The notes beneath the pieces are model-generated. The model saw only the letters and a program-made list of their open reading frames with translations, was not told the origin of the DNA and searched no databases. A DNA stretch of 41,700 nt from positions 1 to 41,700 of the forward strand of contig CANQKI010000008.1 of the NCBI GenBank assembly GCA_947624355.1. Direction: 5' to 3'. Shown piece by piece: positions 7,131-15,078 of the stretch; the first letter of the stretch is position 1; every line of letters begins with the position of its first letter. Origin of the DNA: an uncultured Clostridia bacterium (GTDB lineage Bacteria; Bacillota; Clostridia; Christensenellales; Aristaeellaceae). Position numbers and translations under genes: made by a program.

Positions 7131-7535
7131 TACAACGATAACGCACAAACGCTGCGGGAAAGCAAAACCGGAGGCGGGCAATGCCCGGGGCCTGTTTTGT
7201 TTTGAAACCGCAAATTTCATTGCCGATCAGGACGGCGTCGTTTCCCAAGCGGCGAAACCGTCTGTGCGGGCCCGCGGCCGGCTCTGCCCCCTGTCCGGCC
7301 AAGGGCCCCGATACCGCGCCGGCCAACCGGACGGAGTTCCCGGATGGGAGCTCTGTCCGGTTACCGCACGTCTGAGCCTGCGGCTCATCCGCGCTACTTA
7401 AGTAAATTGCTTGTGCTCGTTCCGGCGTGGCTTTGCCCCGCCTCCACAATGCTGCTTCTTCCTGCATTCCCGGAGGGAAGATGCTCTTTAGAAATAATGA
7501 AAGGCGGCCATGATTCGGCCGCCTCTGATTTTTTA
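7131..7535 (+). ncRNA. Candidate structured non-coding RNA of unknown class
   Basis: The stretch after the consensus promoter holds several strong stem-loops. AAAAC...GTTTT encloses GGGC-AAT-GCCC (about 7163-7203). GACGG-CGTCG pairs with CGGCG and CCGTC (7231-7262). GGCCGG pairs with CCGGCC (about 7275-7300). A 17-pair hairpin runs 7325-7341/7346-7362 with loop GGAT, with two G-U pairs. TGAGCC pairs with GGCTCA (7373-7387). It could end at the terminator at 7502. The frame open from 7123 has its ATG inside the promoter and reads like non-protein. I find no tmRNA, RNase P, SRP or 6S signatures. It may be an sRNA of about 70 or 400 bases, or decayed DNA that keeps its hairpins. Confidence 0.35.
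7502..7534. terminator. Terminator shared by convergent transcripts
   Basis: AGGCGGCC (7502-7509) pairs with GGCCGCCT (7517-7524). On the plus strand CTGATTTTTT follows. On the minus strand the hairpin lies directly after the stop of the serine hydrolase gene (7533), with a poorer T-tract. Confidence 0.7.
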
Positions 7536-8906
7536 TGCCTGGTTTTCCAGAACGCAGGGCTCCTGGGAAAAACCGGCGCCCTGCAGGGTAAGATGCAGCT
7601 GATTTCCCGCAAAGGCGCAGGCACCGCGCAGGGTGAAGGGGGCCTTCAGCGCCCGGCCCAGCACGTGCAGTTCATTCTTCTGCCAGCCGTATGCGCCCAG
7701 GTACGCGCCATCCTCCGTCCGCAGGGGCGTTCCCTTTCCGAAGACGCAGTTCGCATTGCGGCCGTTTTTCCAACGGATATGCCATTCCATTGTACTTTCC
7801 GTTTCCCGGATTTCCAGGGTCATATTGTCCCCCTGGTAAACGCCGGTCACGTCCTTCCCCGTGCCGTCGTCCCGGGGCCAGGGGTAGGAAAGGGCCGCCA
7901 GCCGCTCCTTTAATTCTTTCTGCTCCGCCGCCGTGCCCGGGGCCATGCCCGCCGCCGGGAACAGGTATTCGTGCAGCAATTGCATTTCCCGGCCCATGTC
8001 CTCGATGCCCGCCGTGACGGCCACGGCCATGTTGAGGTCGGGAGAAATCATGCAGAGCTGGCCGAACATCCCGTCGCCCCGGTAACGGTTGCCCCGGGTG
8101 CGCCAGAACTGGTAGCCGTAGCCCTGGGCCCATTCGTTGTTGGGGTCGGGAGCGCCGTTGGAATTGTCGATCTGGGCTTTCGTGGCCTTTTCCAGCCATT
8201 CCGGGGGCAGCACCTGCTTTCCCTGCCACACGCCTTTTTGAAGCAGGCACAGGCCGAAGCGCAGGATGCTGTCCGAGGACAGATGCAGCCCGAAGCCTCC
8301 GCAGCACACGCCCTCGGGGCACATATCCCAATCGGGCCTGGGAATACCCAGGGGCGCAAAGAGCCGGGGCATCAGATAATCCCGGATGTTCATGCCCGCT
8401 TTTTTCTGCACCATCTTGGAAACCAGGTAGGTGCCGTGGCTGTTGTAATGGAAATGCGTACCGGGGGCATGGTCACAGTCCCAGGCCAGGATGTCCCTTG
8501 CCCAGTGTTCGCTGTCCACGTTGTCCGATTCTGGGCGAAGGCCGCTGCCCATGCAGAGCAGGTGATGAAGCGTGACCTTTTTCAGGTCCTCCGACGGGTT
8601 TTCGGGCGCGTCCTCCCGCAGCACGTCCAGCACCCTATCGTCCCACCGGAGCAGCCCCTCCTGCACGGCAAAGCCCGCCGCGGCGGAGGTGAAGGATTTG
8701 CTCAGGGAAAAGAGCATGTGGGGCGTCCGGTCATCATAGGGGGCGAAGTTCATTTTGCAGGCCAGTGCGCCGTTTCGCAGCACCAGAATGCTGTGATGCT
8801 CCAGGCCCGATTGCTGGACGGCGTCCAGATATTGCAGCAGCCCTTTGGAGGAAAGCCCCGCTTCCTCAGGGCAGGCGGCGGTTTTCCAGGGTTCGGTCAT
8901 ACTCAT
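7533..8906 (-). CDS. Serine hydrolase, beta-lactamase/penicillin-binding family
   Basis: This 457-residue protein is of the class C beta-lactamase-like (PF00144) group. MLFSLSKSFTSAAAGFAVQEG carries the SxxK nucleophile motif (SLSK). HFHYNSHGTYLVSKM carries the YxN motif, and DGMFGQLCMISPDLNMAVAV precedes the last strand. About 100 C-terminal residues after the hydrolase domain (DVTGVYQGDNMTLEI onward) form a beta-rich tail typical of such esterases. No signal peptide is seen, so it is probably a cytoplasmic esterase or D-amino-acid peptide hydrolase and not a resistance enzyme. It is the last gene of a four-gene operon, ten bases after the CotH gene, with AAAGGAAG before ATGAGTATG. Confidence 0.9.
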   Translation of the reverse strand: MSMTEPWKTAACPEEAGLSSKGLLQYLDAVQQSGLEHHSILVLRNGALACKMNFAPYDDRTPHMLFSLSKSFTSAAAGFAVQEGLLRWDDRVLDVLREDAPENPSEDLKKVTLHHLLCMGSGLRPESDNVDSEHWARDILAWDCDHAPGTHFHYNSHGTYLVSKMVQKKAGMNIRDYLMPRLFAPLGIPRPDWDMCPEGVCCGGFGLHLSSDSILRFGLCLLQKGVWQGKQVLPPEWLEKATKAQIDNSNGAPDPNNEWAQGYGYQFWRTRGNRYRGDGMFGQLCMISPDLNMAVAVTAGIEDMGREMQLLHEYLFPAAGMAPGTAAEQKELKERLAALSYPWPRDDGTGKDVTGVYQGDNMTLEIRETESTMEWHIRWKNGRNANCVFGKGTPLRTEDGAYLGAYGWQKNELHVLGRALKAPFTLRGACAFAGNQLHLTLQGAGFSQEPCVLENQA

Positions 8907-8916
8907 GCGCTTCCTT

Positions 8917-10890
8917 TCATTTTTGGTTGACGGTTTCCAGCAGCGCCTGCACAGCGCCGAAATACGTCTCCACCTCGGCGTCCGTGAGCTTCATGTGCTT
9001 TTGCAGCAGCCCTACGATTTTCATGGGCCGCACCCGGGCGTAATACTTCACCGCGTCCACGTTCTGCCGCCAGGCCTTTTCGGTGAAATTCTTGGATTTC
9101 CAGCGTTCCAGGTGCCGGGGCAGCAATTGCCCCACCACTTCCTCCCAGGGGGCGAAGGCTTTTTCCACATCCGGCCACTGGAAGGAAAGCTCCAGCACCT
9201 CCGCGAACCTTGTCAGGAACCGGGCCTTCATTTCGGGCACGTTCAGCAGGGCGGCCAGAGGCTCGTGGCGGAAGCCGTTGATTTTGTCCGTGACTTTTTT
9301 GATGTAGTATTCCATGGGCGTTTTGTCCAGGGACAGAAAGCCCGCCTCCACGTCAAACAGCAGATATTTCCACTTGCCCCCCGGCACCCGGTACACCCGC
9401 ACGTTGGTGAAATCCCCGTTGCCGATGATGATTTCAAAGGCGGCGTGGGTAAAGAGGCTGTCGATATCCAGTTCATCCTGCACCCGCTGCAGGTTTTCGG
9501 GCACGTTCAAATCGGCCGTCTTGCAGAAATCGCACAGGGCCAGCCAGTCCGTATTGTCGCCGTTTTGCAAAAATTCGTCCCGCCCCGTCCTGGCCAGAAT
9601 GTCAATATGGTCGATGGCGTCCTCGTCCGTGACGCCCTCCCACTGGGCGATGAAGTATTTGTTGATCTTTTCCCGCAGGTTGTAGTGGCCCCAGTATTCG
9701 CCGTTGATGTAGACCTGGATGGCCAGGGCGTCCTGATAGAGGATATTAAGCGGCGCGGCCAGGGAGGAAATGACGGGGTCCCGCAGGCGGGTGGAAAAGG
9801 CGTCCGAATTGGCGGAGCGCAGCAGCAGGGATTTATAGCTGTCGTAATCCCGATTGGGAAAAGGGTTGAAGTTGAACCGTTCGGGGCCGTAAGCCTTGCG
9901 GGCGTAAACGGCGATGGATTTCTGCGCGTTCTGCCGGGCAGAATGGCCCGCCGCCGTGAAGGTGCCCAACTGGTTGATTTCGCACACCCCGTCCAGGTTG
10001 AAATATTCGATGTTGGCAGGGTATTCCCATTCCCGCTCGTAATTCGGATAATCGGCGTTATTGCCCTTCACCAGGGCCCCGGTCTTTTTATCGAAGAGAT
10101 ATTTTTCGTCCGAAATCAGGGAAATGACGGACACGGGCCGTTCCTCCCCGATGAAATAGGTGGCGCTGACCGTTTCGGAGGGCACCAGGTTTTCCCCGAA
10201 GGCCCGGACCCGCAGCACCCCCGTTTTTTCAAAATTCACGCCGCCCTCCGGCCATGCCTTGCTCTTTTCGTCCGGGGTGGAGCCGTCCAGGGTATAGCGC
10301 AATGTAATGCCCGGCGCGGCCTGGCAGACGGCCGTCACCGGGCCGTCGTAAAAGCCCCCCGCCGTCAGGATCACGGGTAGGTCGGCCCGGGCGGGATACG
10401 CGGTATTTACATTCTTCTTGCCCGGCGTGGCCTCGGCAAAATAGCCGTACGCATTGCCCCCGTCCGGCAGGCCCCAGGAGACGTTTCCGTATTGCGGGGG
10501 GATCTCGGCGGCCAGCAAAACGGAGCGGCCGTCCGGCGCGGTAAGCGTCAGGTCGTCCCCCGAAGCGGATATTTTGAAGTTGGCGTAATAGGTGCCGTCC
10601 TTACCGGGGCTCATATCTTCCCCCGTGCAGTAAACCAGGAGATACGCCCCGGCTTTCAGCTTCGTTCCTTCGGGAAACGCCCATTTCGTCAGGTTCTTCC
10701 CGCTGTCGGACAGGAAACAGCCCGAAAGATCGGCCGTTTCGCTCCCGGCGTTATACAGTTCCACCCAGTCATAGGCCTCGCCGTTTTTGTATACGCCGTT
10801 GGAGGCCATGACCTCGCTCAGCATGATCTCGGCCCGACCCGTCAGGCACAGGCCCGTCATCAGGCAAAGGAAAAAAAGAAATTTCTTCAT
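8917..10890 (-). CDS. Secreted CotH-family protein kinase with lamin-tail domain
   Basis: This 657-residue protein has a signal peptide (MKKFLFFLCLMTGLCLTGRA). A lamin-tail domain follows (about 22-165: EIMLSEVMASNG, WVELYNAGSETADLSG), then a chitobiase-C-like beta module (LRYTLDGSTPDEKS). The large C-terminal part is a CotH kinase domain with GHYNLREKINKYF, the counterpart of the ATP-binding GxYxLxE motif, and NGDFTNVRVYR with LFDVEAGF, the counterparts of the catalytic Asn/Asp and metal-binding residues. CotH kinases phosphorylate Ser on coat proteins in spore formers. In gut Clostridia, secreted lamin-tail CotH proteins also occur in cellulosome-like or wall contexts. It is second from last in the envelope operon and starts 20 bases after the small gene. 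The substrate is unknown. Confidence 0.9.
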   Translation of the reverse strand: MKKFLFFLCLMTGLCLTGRAEIMLSEVMASNGVYKNGEAYDWVELYNAGSETADLSGCFLSDSGKNLTKWAFPEGTKLKAGAYLLVYCTGEDMSPGKDGTYYANFKISASGDDLTLTAPDGRSVLLAAEIPPQYGNVSWGLPDGGNAYGYFAEATPGKKNVNTAYPARADLPVILTAGGFYDGPVTAVCQAAPGITLRYTLDGSTPDEKSKAWPEGGVNFEKTGVLRVRAFGENLVPSETVSATYFIGEERPVSVISLISDEKYLFDKKTGALVKGNNADYPNYEREWEYPANIEYFNLDGVCEINQLGTFTAAGHSARQNAQKSIAVYARKAYGPERFNFNPFPNRDYDSYKSLLLRSANSDAFSTRLRDPVISSLAAPLNILYQDALAIQVYINGEYWGHYNLREKINKYFIAQWEGVTDEDAIDHIDILARTGRDEFLQNGDNTDWLALCDFCKTADLNVPENLQRVQDELDIDSLFTHAAFEIIIGNGDFTNVRVYRVPGGKWKYLLFDVEAGFLSLDKTPMEYYIKKVTDKINGFRHEPLAALLNVPEMKARFLTRFAEVLELSFQWPDVEKAFAPWEEVVGQLLPRHLERWKSKNFTEKAWRQNVDAVKYYARVRPMKIVGLLQKHMKLTDAEVETYFGAVQALLETVNQK

Positions 10891-10910
10891 ACGGCCTCCT
10901 TCCGGGGTGG

Positions 10911-11195
10911 TCAGAAATACAGAGGGTTTTCTTTCTTTTTCTTATCGGGGTCGATGAATTCGACCTCCATCCGGTCAAACTTCACGGATTCCACAAAATG
11001 ATCGGGCAGGAACCGGGTCTGGGAAAATTCGTTCCAGTCCCGCTCGTGCCGGGGCAGCACCATGGGCCGGGGCACGTCCAGTTCATGGCAGGCCTTTTCC
11101 AGGGCGTCCTGCCATTCCTCCGCGCTGCAGGGCACGGTGACGCTGCTGCCGATGTGATTCTTTTTCATGAGCCGGACCCAAATGCCTGCCGCCAT
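10911..11195 (-). CDS. Conserved hypothetical protein, 94 residues
   Basis: I do not recognise this gene. It begins MAAGIWVRLMKKNHIGSSV and ends in a Lys-rich stretch (DPDKKKKENPLYF). It is soluble, with many charged residues and a central EEWQDALEKACHELDVPRP helix, and has no signal peptide or metal motif. The ATG at 11195 has GAAGGCGGG a few bases upstream and is chosen over a longer frame beginning inside the previous gene. It lies 13 bases after the deacetylase stop and 20 before the CotH gene, so it is translated as part of the envelope operon and may assist one of these enzymes. Confidence 0.75.
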   Translation of the reverse strand: MAAGIWVRLMKKNHIGSSVTVPCSAEEWQDALEKACHELDVPRPMVLPRHERDWNEFSQTRFLPDHFVESVKFDRMEVEFIDPDKKKKENPLYF

Positions 11196-11208
11196 CTTTT
11201 TCCCGCCT

Positions 11209-12549
11209 TCAGTTGTTATTTTCGGTCGGTACGGAATAATACACATGATTGGGCTCCATTTCCACGCCGTAATGGAGGAACAAATCCTCCACCCGCACGC
11301 ACAGGTACCCGTTTTCCCGCAGCCATTCCGCCGCCAGCTTGCCCGATTCCGGGGTGTTGTCCTTGATATCGTGCATGAGGATGATGGAGCCGTCTTTGGT
11401 TTCGCTCTTCACCACCCCCAGCACCCCCTGGGAGGATTTGCCCGTCCAGTCCTTGGTATCCACGTCCCACTGGATAATGGGCAGGTTCACATGCGCCTGA
11501 ACGAAGGGCTCGTCCAGGCCGTACGGGGGCCGCAGCATCCGGGGGGCCTGGCCCGTCAGGGCGGTGAGGGTGTTGTAAAAGCGCTCGGTGTACGCCTGGA
11601 TGCGGGCGGGGGTGGACTTGGTGGTGTCTGTGTGCTTGAAGTGGTGGCTCTGCAGGGAATGGCCCTCGTCGTTTTCCCGGAGGGTGATGTCCTCGTATTC
11701 GCCGATGCGGTCCCCCACCAGGAAGAAGGTGGCCTTGGCCCCCACCCGGCGCAGGTTGTTGAGCAGGGTAGCCGTGGTGCCGTAGGCCGGGCCGTCGTCA
11801 AAGGTGAGGGCCACCATTTTATACATGCTGTTGTCCGTCTGCAGCACGCCGTAATCCGTCAGCATGCCCGCCATGGCCCGGTAGGGCACGGAAACCCGCA
11901 TGAGGGACGGGTGATCGGGATACAGCGTCCGGGCCTCCCAATACAGGGTGAGGCACGCAGGTTCCAGGGCAAAGGCGGTGTTGAGCAGGGCGTCCCGGGC
12001 GCACAGGGCGTTCAGCGCCTCCGTATCGCAGTTTTCGCCGGGGAAATAATGGCCCAGGCCTTCGAACACCGCTTCGGCCAGCAGATCCCAGCCCTCGCTG
12101 TCCTCATCCATGAGGTCGGTGAGAAAAATCCGCTCCCCCGTTTCCATGTCATACACCCGGGACGCGCAGGGGGACTGCTGCTGCTTCCGGTTATAGCTTT
12201 CCCGGGCCAGCACCAGAAAGCTCATGGCCGAATGGCCGGACACGCTGTGCACGATGTGGATATCCAGCCGGGCGTTGCGCTGGGGGTTGGAATTGGATTT
12301 CATGAGGGGCGCCCGCTCCGCCTCAAAGGCGTCTGCCAGGGCGTTGATTTCATTGTCCACCTGGGATTGACAGGTGGTAATCTGATCCTTGGAAACGAAC
12401 TTTTTGTCGTTCTCCAGGGTATGCTCCGCCGCCTTGTATTCGATCCCGAACCAGTCGGGCAGGCGGCTTGCCTTTTCCGCCCGGACGGGCCCGGGCAGAA
12501 GCAGCGCAAAGACGGCGAGCAGAAGCAGGATTTTTCTTAAACGGCGCAT
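11209..12549 (-). CDS. PdaC-like secreted polysaccharide (peptidoglycan) deacetylase
   Basis: This 446-residue exported protein has a signal peptide at 1-24 (MRRLRKILLLLAVFALLLPG, ending at VRA). A region resembling DUF4163/DUF3298 follows (about 30-235: RVYDMETGERIFLTDLM, RVSVPYRAMAGML), and then a NodB homology domain. The NodB motifs are TFDDGP (249-254, metal and base), HSLQSHHFKH (297-306, metal His), RPPYG (340-344), DVDTKDW (362-368) and ILMHD (390-394). This is the architecture of Bacillus PdaC, which removes acetyl groups from peptidoglycan and can confer lysozyme tolerance. It is the first gene of the envelope operon. GGAGGCC lies before the ATG, and a good promoter is at 12614. Confidence 0.92.
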   Translation of the reverse strand: MRRLRKILLLLAVFALLLPGPVRAEKASRLPDWFGIEYKAAEHTLENDKKFVSKDQITTCQSQVDNEINALADAFEAERAPLMKSNSNPQRNARLDIHIVHSVSGHSAMSFLVLARESYNRKQQQSPCASRVYDMETGERIFLTDLMDEDSEGWDLLAEAVFEGLGHYFPGENCDTEALNALCARDALLNTAFALEPACLTLYWEARTLYPDHPSLMRVSVPYRAMAGMLTDYGVLQTDNSMYKMVALTFDDGPAYGTTATLLNNLRRVGAKATFFLVGDRIGEYEDITLRENDEGHSLQSHHFKHTDTTKSTPARIQAYTERFYNTLTALTGQAPRMLRPPYGLDEPFVQAHVNLPIIQWDVDTKDWTGKSSQGVLGVVKSETKDGSIILMHDIKDNTPESGKLAAEWLRENGYLCVRVEDLFLHYGVEMEPNHVYYSVPTENNN

Positions 12550-12585
12550 TTTCCAGGCCTCCGAATATCTACCAGATGCGCCTTC

Positions 12586-12614
12586 AGTATAGCATAAGAA
12601 CAAGAAAATGTAAA
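12586..12614 (-). promoter_or_regulatory. Promoter of the envelope operon (deacetylase to serine hydrolase)
   Basis: On the minus strand, TTTACA (12614-12609), 17 bases, TATACT (12591-12586), 37 bases before the deacetylase ATG. Confidence 0.75.
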
Positions 12615-12626
12615 TGCCGGGCGGCC

Positions 12627-12655
12627 TTGCCACGGGCGGCAAAAGCGGGTATAAT
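12627..12655 (+). promoter_or_regulatory. Promoter of the endonuclease IV-like gene
   Basis: TTGCCA (12627-12632), 17 bases, TATAAT (12650-12655). The spacer partly covers an imperfect GCCACGGGCGGC palindrome. Confidence 0.7.
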
Positions 12656-12684
12656 CGGTTTGTCTGCAAAGGAGCGTGATATGC

Positions 12685-13533
12685 TTGATTCGTTTCGGTC
12701 CCGCCGGAAATTCCGATTCCTTTTACGCCCAGGGCCACAAACACAGTTTTGAGGCCCCCGCCTGGCTGCGGGGTATGGGCCTGTCCGCCTATGAATACTC
12801 CTTCGGCCGGGGCGTGCGGTTGACGGATGAAACCGCCGCGCTCATTGCCGCGGAGGCCCGGGCCCACGATATTGCCGTCAGCGTGCATGCGCCCTATTTC
12901 ATCAACCTTTCCAACCCGGACCCCGAAAAGCGGGAAGCGTCCTTCCGCTATATCCTGGACAGCGCCCGGATGGTGGACGCCCTGGGCGGCGACCGGGCGG
13001 TGGTGCATGTGGGGGCCGTGATGAAAATGGAGCGGGCCGAGGCCCTGAAAAACTGCCGGAACGGGCTGAGGGAGGCTTATGCGCGCCTGGACGACGCGGG
13101 GCTTGCCCATATTCATCTCTGCCCCGAGACCATGGGCAAGTACAGCCAGATCGGCGATCTGCAGGAGACCCTGGATTTCTGTCTGCTGGACGAGCGGCTC
13201 ATTCCCTGCCTGGATTTTGCGCACCTGCACGCCCTTGCGCAAGGCGGCCTTCGGGAAAGCGCGGATTTTGAAAAAATTCTGGACGCCGCGGAAAAGGTCC
13301 TGGGCCCGGACCGCGCCCGGCGGATGCATGTGCATTTTTCCACCATTGAATTTACCGCTGCCGGAGAAAAGCAGCACCATACCTTTGCCGAGCCCGCTTT
13401 CGGCCCGCGCTTTGAATGCCTGGCCCCGCTGCTCAAGGCCCGCGGTTACGCGCCCCGGATCATCTGCGAATGCAAGGGCACCATGGCCGAGGACGCGGCC
13501 GAAATGGCGCGGATTTTTGCCGCGCTCCTCTGA
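12685..13533 (+). CDS. AP endonuclease family 2 (endonuclease IV-like) TIM-barrel protein
   Basis: This 282-residue xylose-isomerase-like barrel starts MIRFGPAGNSDSF from TTG at 12685, ten bases after AAAGGAG. The ATG at 12681 is out of frame and the GTG at 12676 is too close to the Shine-Dalgarno. Endonuclease IV landmarks are present: HAPYFINL (68-75), VVHVGA, HLCPETMGK (catalytic Glu), LDFAHLHALAQGG and HVHFS, giving the His/Asp/Glu ligands for a trinuclear zinc site. It would cleave DNA at abasic sites. It is divergent enough from classical Nfo (VHVGA in place of HPG) that a sugar-phosphate isomerase-like role cannot be excluded. It lies 58 bases upstream of the flavin reductase-rubredoxin gene. 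Confidence 0.85.
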   Translation: MIRFGPAGNSDSFYAQGHKHSFEAPAWLRGMGLSAYEYSFGRGVRLTDETAALIAAEARAHDIAVSVHAPYFINLSNPDPEKREASFRYILDSARMVDALGGDRAVVHVGAVMKMERAEALKNCRNGLREAYARLDDAGLAHIHLCPETMGKYSQIGDLQETLDFCLLDERLIPCLDFAHLHALAQGGLRESADFEKILDAAEKVLGPDRARRMHVHFSTIEFTAAGEKQHHTFAEPAFGPRFECLAPLLKARGYAPRIICECKGTMAEDAAEMARIFAALL

Positions 13534-13591
13534 TTCAAAGGGCGTGCGCCGGGGTATCATCCATACAAACAATGAACGGAGGCGTGTTTTC

Positions 13592-14230
13592 ATGGACAAC
13601 AAGGCGTTTTTCCAGCTTTCCTACGGCGTCTATCTCCTCTCCGCCGCCGAGGGCGGCAAGCTGAACGGCTGCATCGTCAATACCGCCTGCCAGGTGACCA
13701 GCGCCCCGCCCCGGGTCTCCGTCACGGTCAACAAGGAAAACTACACCTGCGGCATGATCCAAAGGACGGGCGCTTTCGCCGTCAATATCCTCACCGAGGA
13801 CGCGCAGCTGCCCTTTATCGGCCGCTTCGGCTTTGCATCGGGCCGGGACGTGCCAAACAAATTCGGCGGCATGGAGGTCACCCGGTCGAAGCTGGGCAAT
13901 CCGGTGCTGCTGTCCTCCCCCGAAGTGGGCGCCGTGCTGGACTGCCGGGTCGTTTCCACCCTGGACGTGGGAACGCACATCATCTTTGTGGGCGAAGTGG
14001 AGGACGCCATTGTCACCGGCTTTGGCACGCCCATGACCTATGCCCATTACCACGCCGTGAAAAAGGGCGTGACGCCCCCGAAAGCCTCCGCCTATCAACC
14101 GCCCGAGGAAAAGTCCGCCGCCGGCCCCCGCTGGCGCTGCACGGTGTGCGGCTATATCCACGAGGGTCCCACCCCGCCCGATAAATGCCCCGTCTGCGGC
14201 CAGGGCGCGGAAAAATTTGAAAGCGTCTGA
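13592..14230 (+). CDS. Flavin reductase-rubredoxin fusion protein
   Basis: This 212-residue protein has an N-terminal FMN-binding split-barrel (flavin reductase-like, about 1-150: LNGCIVNTACQVTSAPPRVS, GAFAVNILTED) and a C-terminal rubredoxin-like knuckle pair, CTVCGYIHEG (Cys183, 186) and CPVCG (Cys199, 202), holding one Fe. This is the layout of clostridial high-molecular-weight rubredoxin, NAD(P)H:rubredoxin reductases that feed flavodiiron oxygen/NO reductases in anaerobes. The spacing between the two Cys pairs is shorter than in classical rubredoxin, so it is rubrerythrin-type. ACGGAGG precedes the ATG. No flavodiiron partner is nearby. The first composite repeat element starts six bases after its stop. 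Confidence 0.9.
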   Translation: MDNKAFFQLSYGVYLLSAAEGGKLNGCIVNTACQVTSAPPRVSVTVNKENYTCGMIQRTGAFAVNILTEDAQLPFIGRFGFASGRDVPNKFGGMEVTRSKLGNPVLLSSPEVGAVLDCRVVSTLDVGTHIIFVGEVEDAIVTGFGTPMTYAHYHAVKKGVTPPKASAYQPPEEKSAAGPRWRCTVCGYIHEGPTPPDKCPVCGQGAEKFESV

Positions 14231-14236
14231 GCTTTT

Positions 14237-14996
14237 GGGGACTCCCCGTCCCCCAAGCCCCCCGGCCAGGGGGCTTCCTGGGGCGCTGCCCCAGACCCCG
14301 CCAGGGGGATGATCCCCCTGGACCCACGGCTGCGGAACGTTGTTGGCGATTGCTTCAAAGGTGTGTGCCGCTGGAGCTGGTTTGGGTGGCGTGATAAGAC
14401 GCCGGGGCAGCACGAAAGCCAGAAAACCCCTCGGGAAGTGAGCAAGCTCCCTCCCGAGGTTTTTTTCTGTCTTTCTCCGGAGGGCAAGCCCTCCGGGCGG
14501 CGGCCCATGGCCGCCCTGCCCCCGGCGAACGAACAGCGATAAAGAATCTTGTCGCGTGCGGAGTATCGTTGTGAAGCGTGACTTGTTTCCCGTTACGCTT
14601 GTAAATCGTTTCGCTGATTCCGATACAAGCGGCAATAAAGCAGCTTGCCGTGTACGAAACATGGGTAACATTTCAGTTACGGAATACAAGAGCCATGAAG
14701 AACACCCATGCAGGTCCAGGGCACGGCGGCGGTACGCCGCCAGCCCGGATACGCTTGCGTATCCGGGGAAAAGCCGGGAAAAACCGATCAGGAAGAGCTT
14801 GCTCTTCCCTGGAGGTTTTCCCGGCTTTTCATTGTGCCCCTGGGCCGTCATGCTGCCGCGTACTCAAACGCAACAGCGGCATACAGTTTGATTTACAAGT
14901 TCAACCCCGTTCCGCAAATGTGGGGTCCAGGGGGATCATCCCCCTGGCGGATGGGTCCGGGAGGCGCGGAGCCTCCCGGAGGCCCCGGCTTTTTTT
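14237..14996. repeat. Composite hairpin element, copy 1 (module order D-C-B)
   Basis: This gene-free 760 bases carries the window's intergenic repeat family. Its left end (GGGGACT...GTCCCCC, then CCAGGGG...CCCCTGG, then GGCTGCGGAACG and a GTGTGCCGCTG block) is repeated inverted at its right end (about 14873-14950). Internally it has module D (about 14400-14528, stem CCTCGGGAGGGAGC), C (about 14560-14690) and B (about 14700-14855, with CCGGATACGC/GCGTATCCGG and GGCGGC/GCCGCC hairpins). The modules run in reverse order and orientation to copies 2 and 4. The left end begins six bases after the stop of the flavin reductase gene. No transposase or credible ORF is present. Confidence 0.85.
14957..14996 (+). 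terminator. Terminator-like hairpin at the end of copy 1
   Basis: CCGGGAGGC (14957-14965) pairs with GCCTCCCGG (14971-14979). A run of seven T at 14990-14996 follows after ten bases, so termination may be weak. It insulates the alpha-galactosidase promoter from upstream reading. Confidence 0.45.
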
Positions 14997-15006
14997 GCGA
15001 AACGCC

Positions 15007-15035
15007 TTGCGCTTTTCCGGGGTTTTCTATATAAT
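15007..15035 (+). promoter_or_regulatory. Promoter of the alpha-galactosidase gene
   Basis: TTGCGC (15007-15012), 17 bases, TATAAT (15030-15035), just outside copy 1 of the repeat. Confidence 0.65.
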
Positions 15036-15078
15036 GAACGTGCAGATCAACCGGAAAGACCGTAAAGGAGGAAACCGT

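Noticed and set aside
7280-7320. Possible T-box-like ACCGCG motif near 7313
   Set aside because: No stem I, specifier or antiterminator/terminator pair surrounds it, and no aminoacyl-tRNA or amino-acid gene lies downstream on that strand.
7123-7401. 92-codon plus-strand frame after the consensus promoter
   Set aside because: Its ATG overlaps the -10 box, so the transcript would start after it, and the residues show no protein-like pattern.
7024-7467. Longer start for the two-domain flavoprotein
   Set aside because: The extension crosses its own promoter and the divergent promoter. MRILVLNGSPKG is the family start with a ribosome-binding site.
12550-13602. Upstream extension of the deacetylase frame to 13602
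   Set aside because: It is antisense to the endonuclease-IV-like gene. The signal peptide, ribosome-binding site and promoter place the start at 12549.
14650-15078. In-frame upstream extension of the alpha-galactosidase gene through repeat copy 1
   Set aside because: The residues are repeat-derived, GH27 proteins start near MLVNRPPMGW, and AAAGGAGG and a promoter lie directly before 15079.
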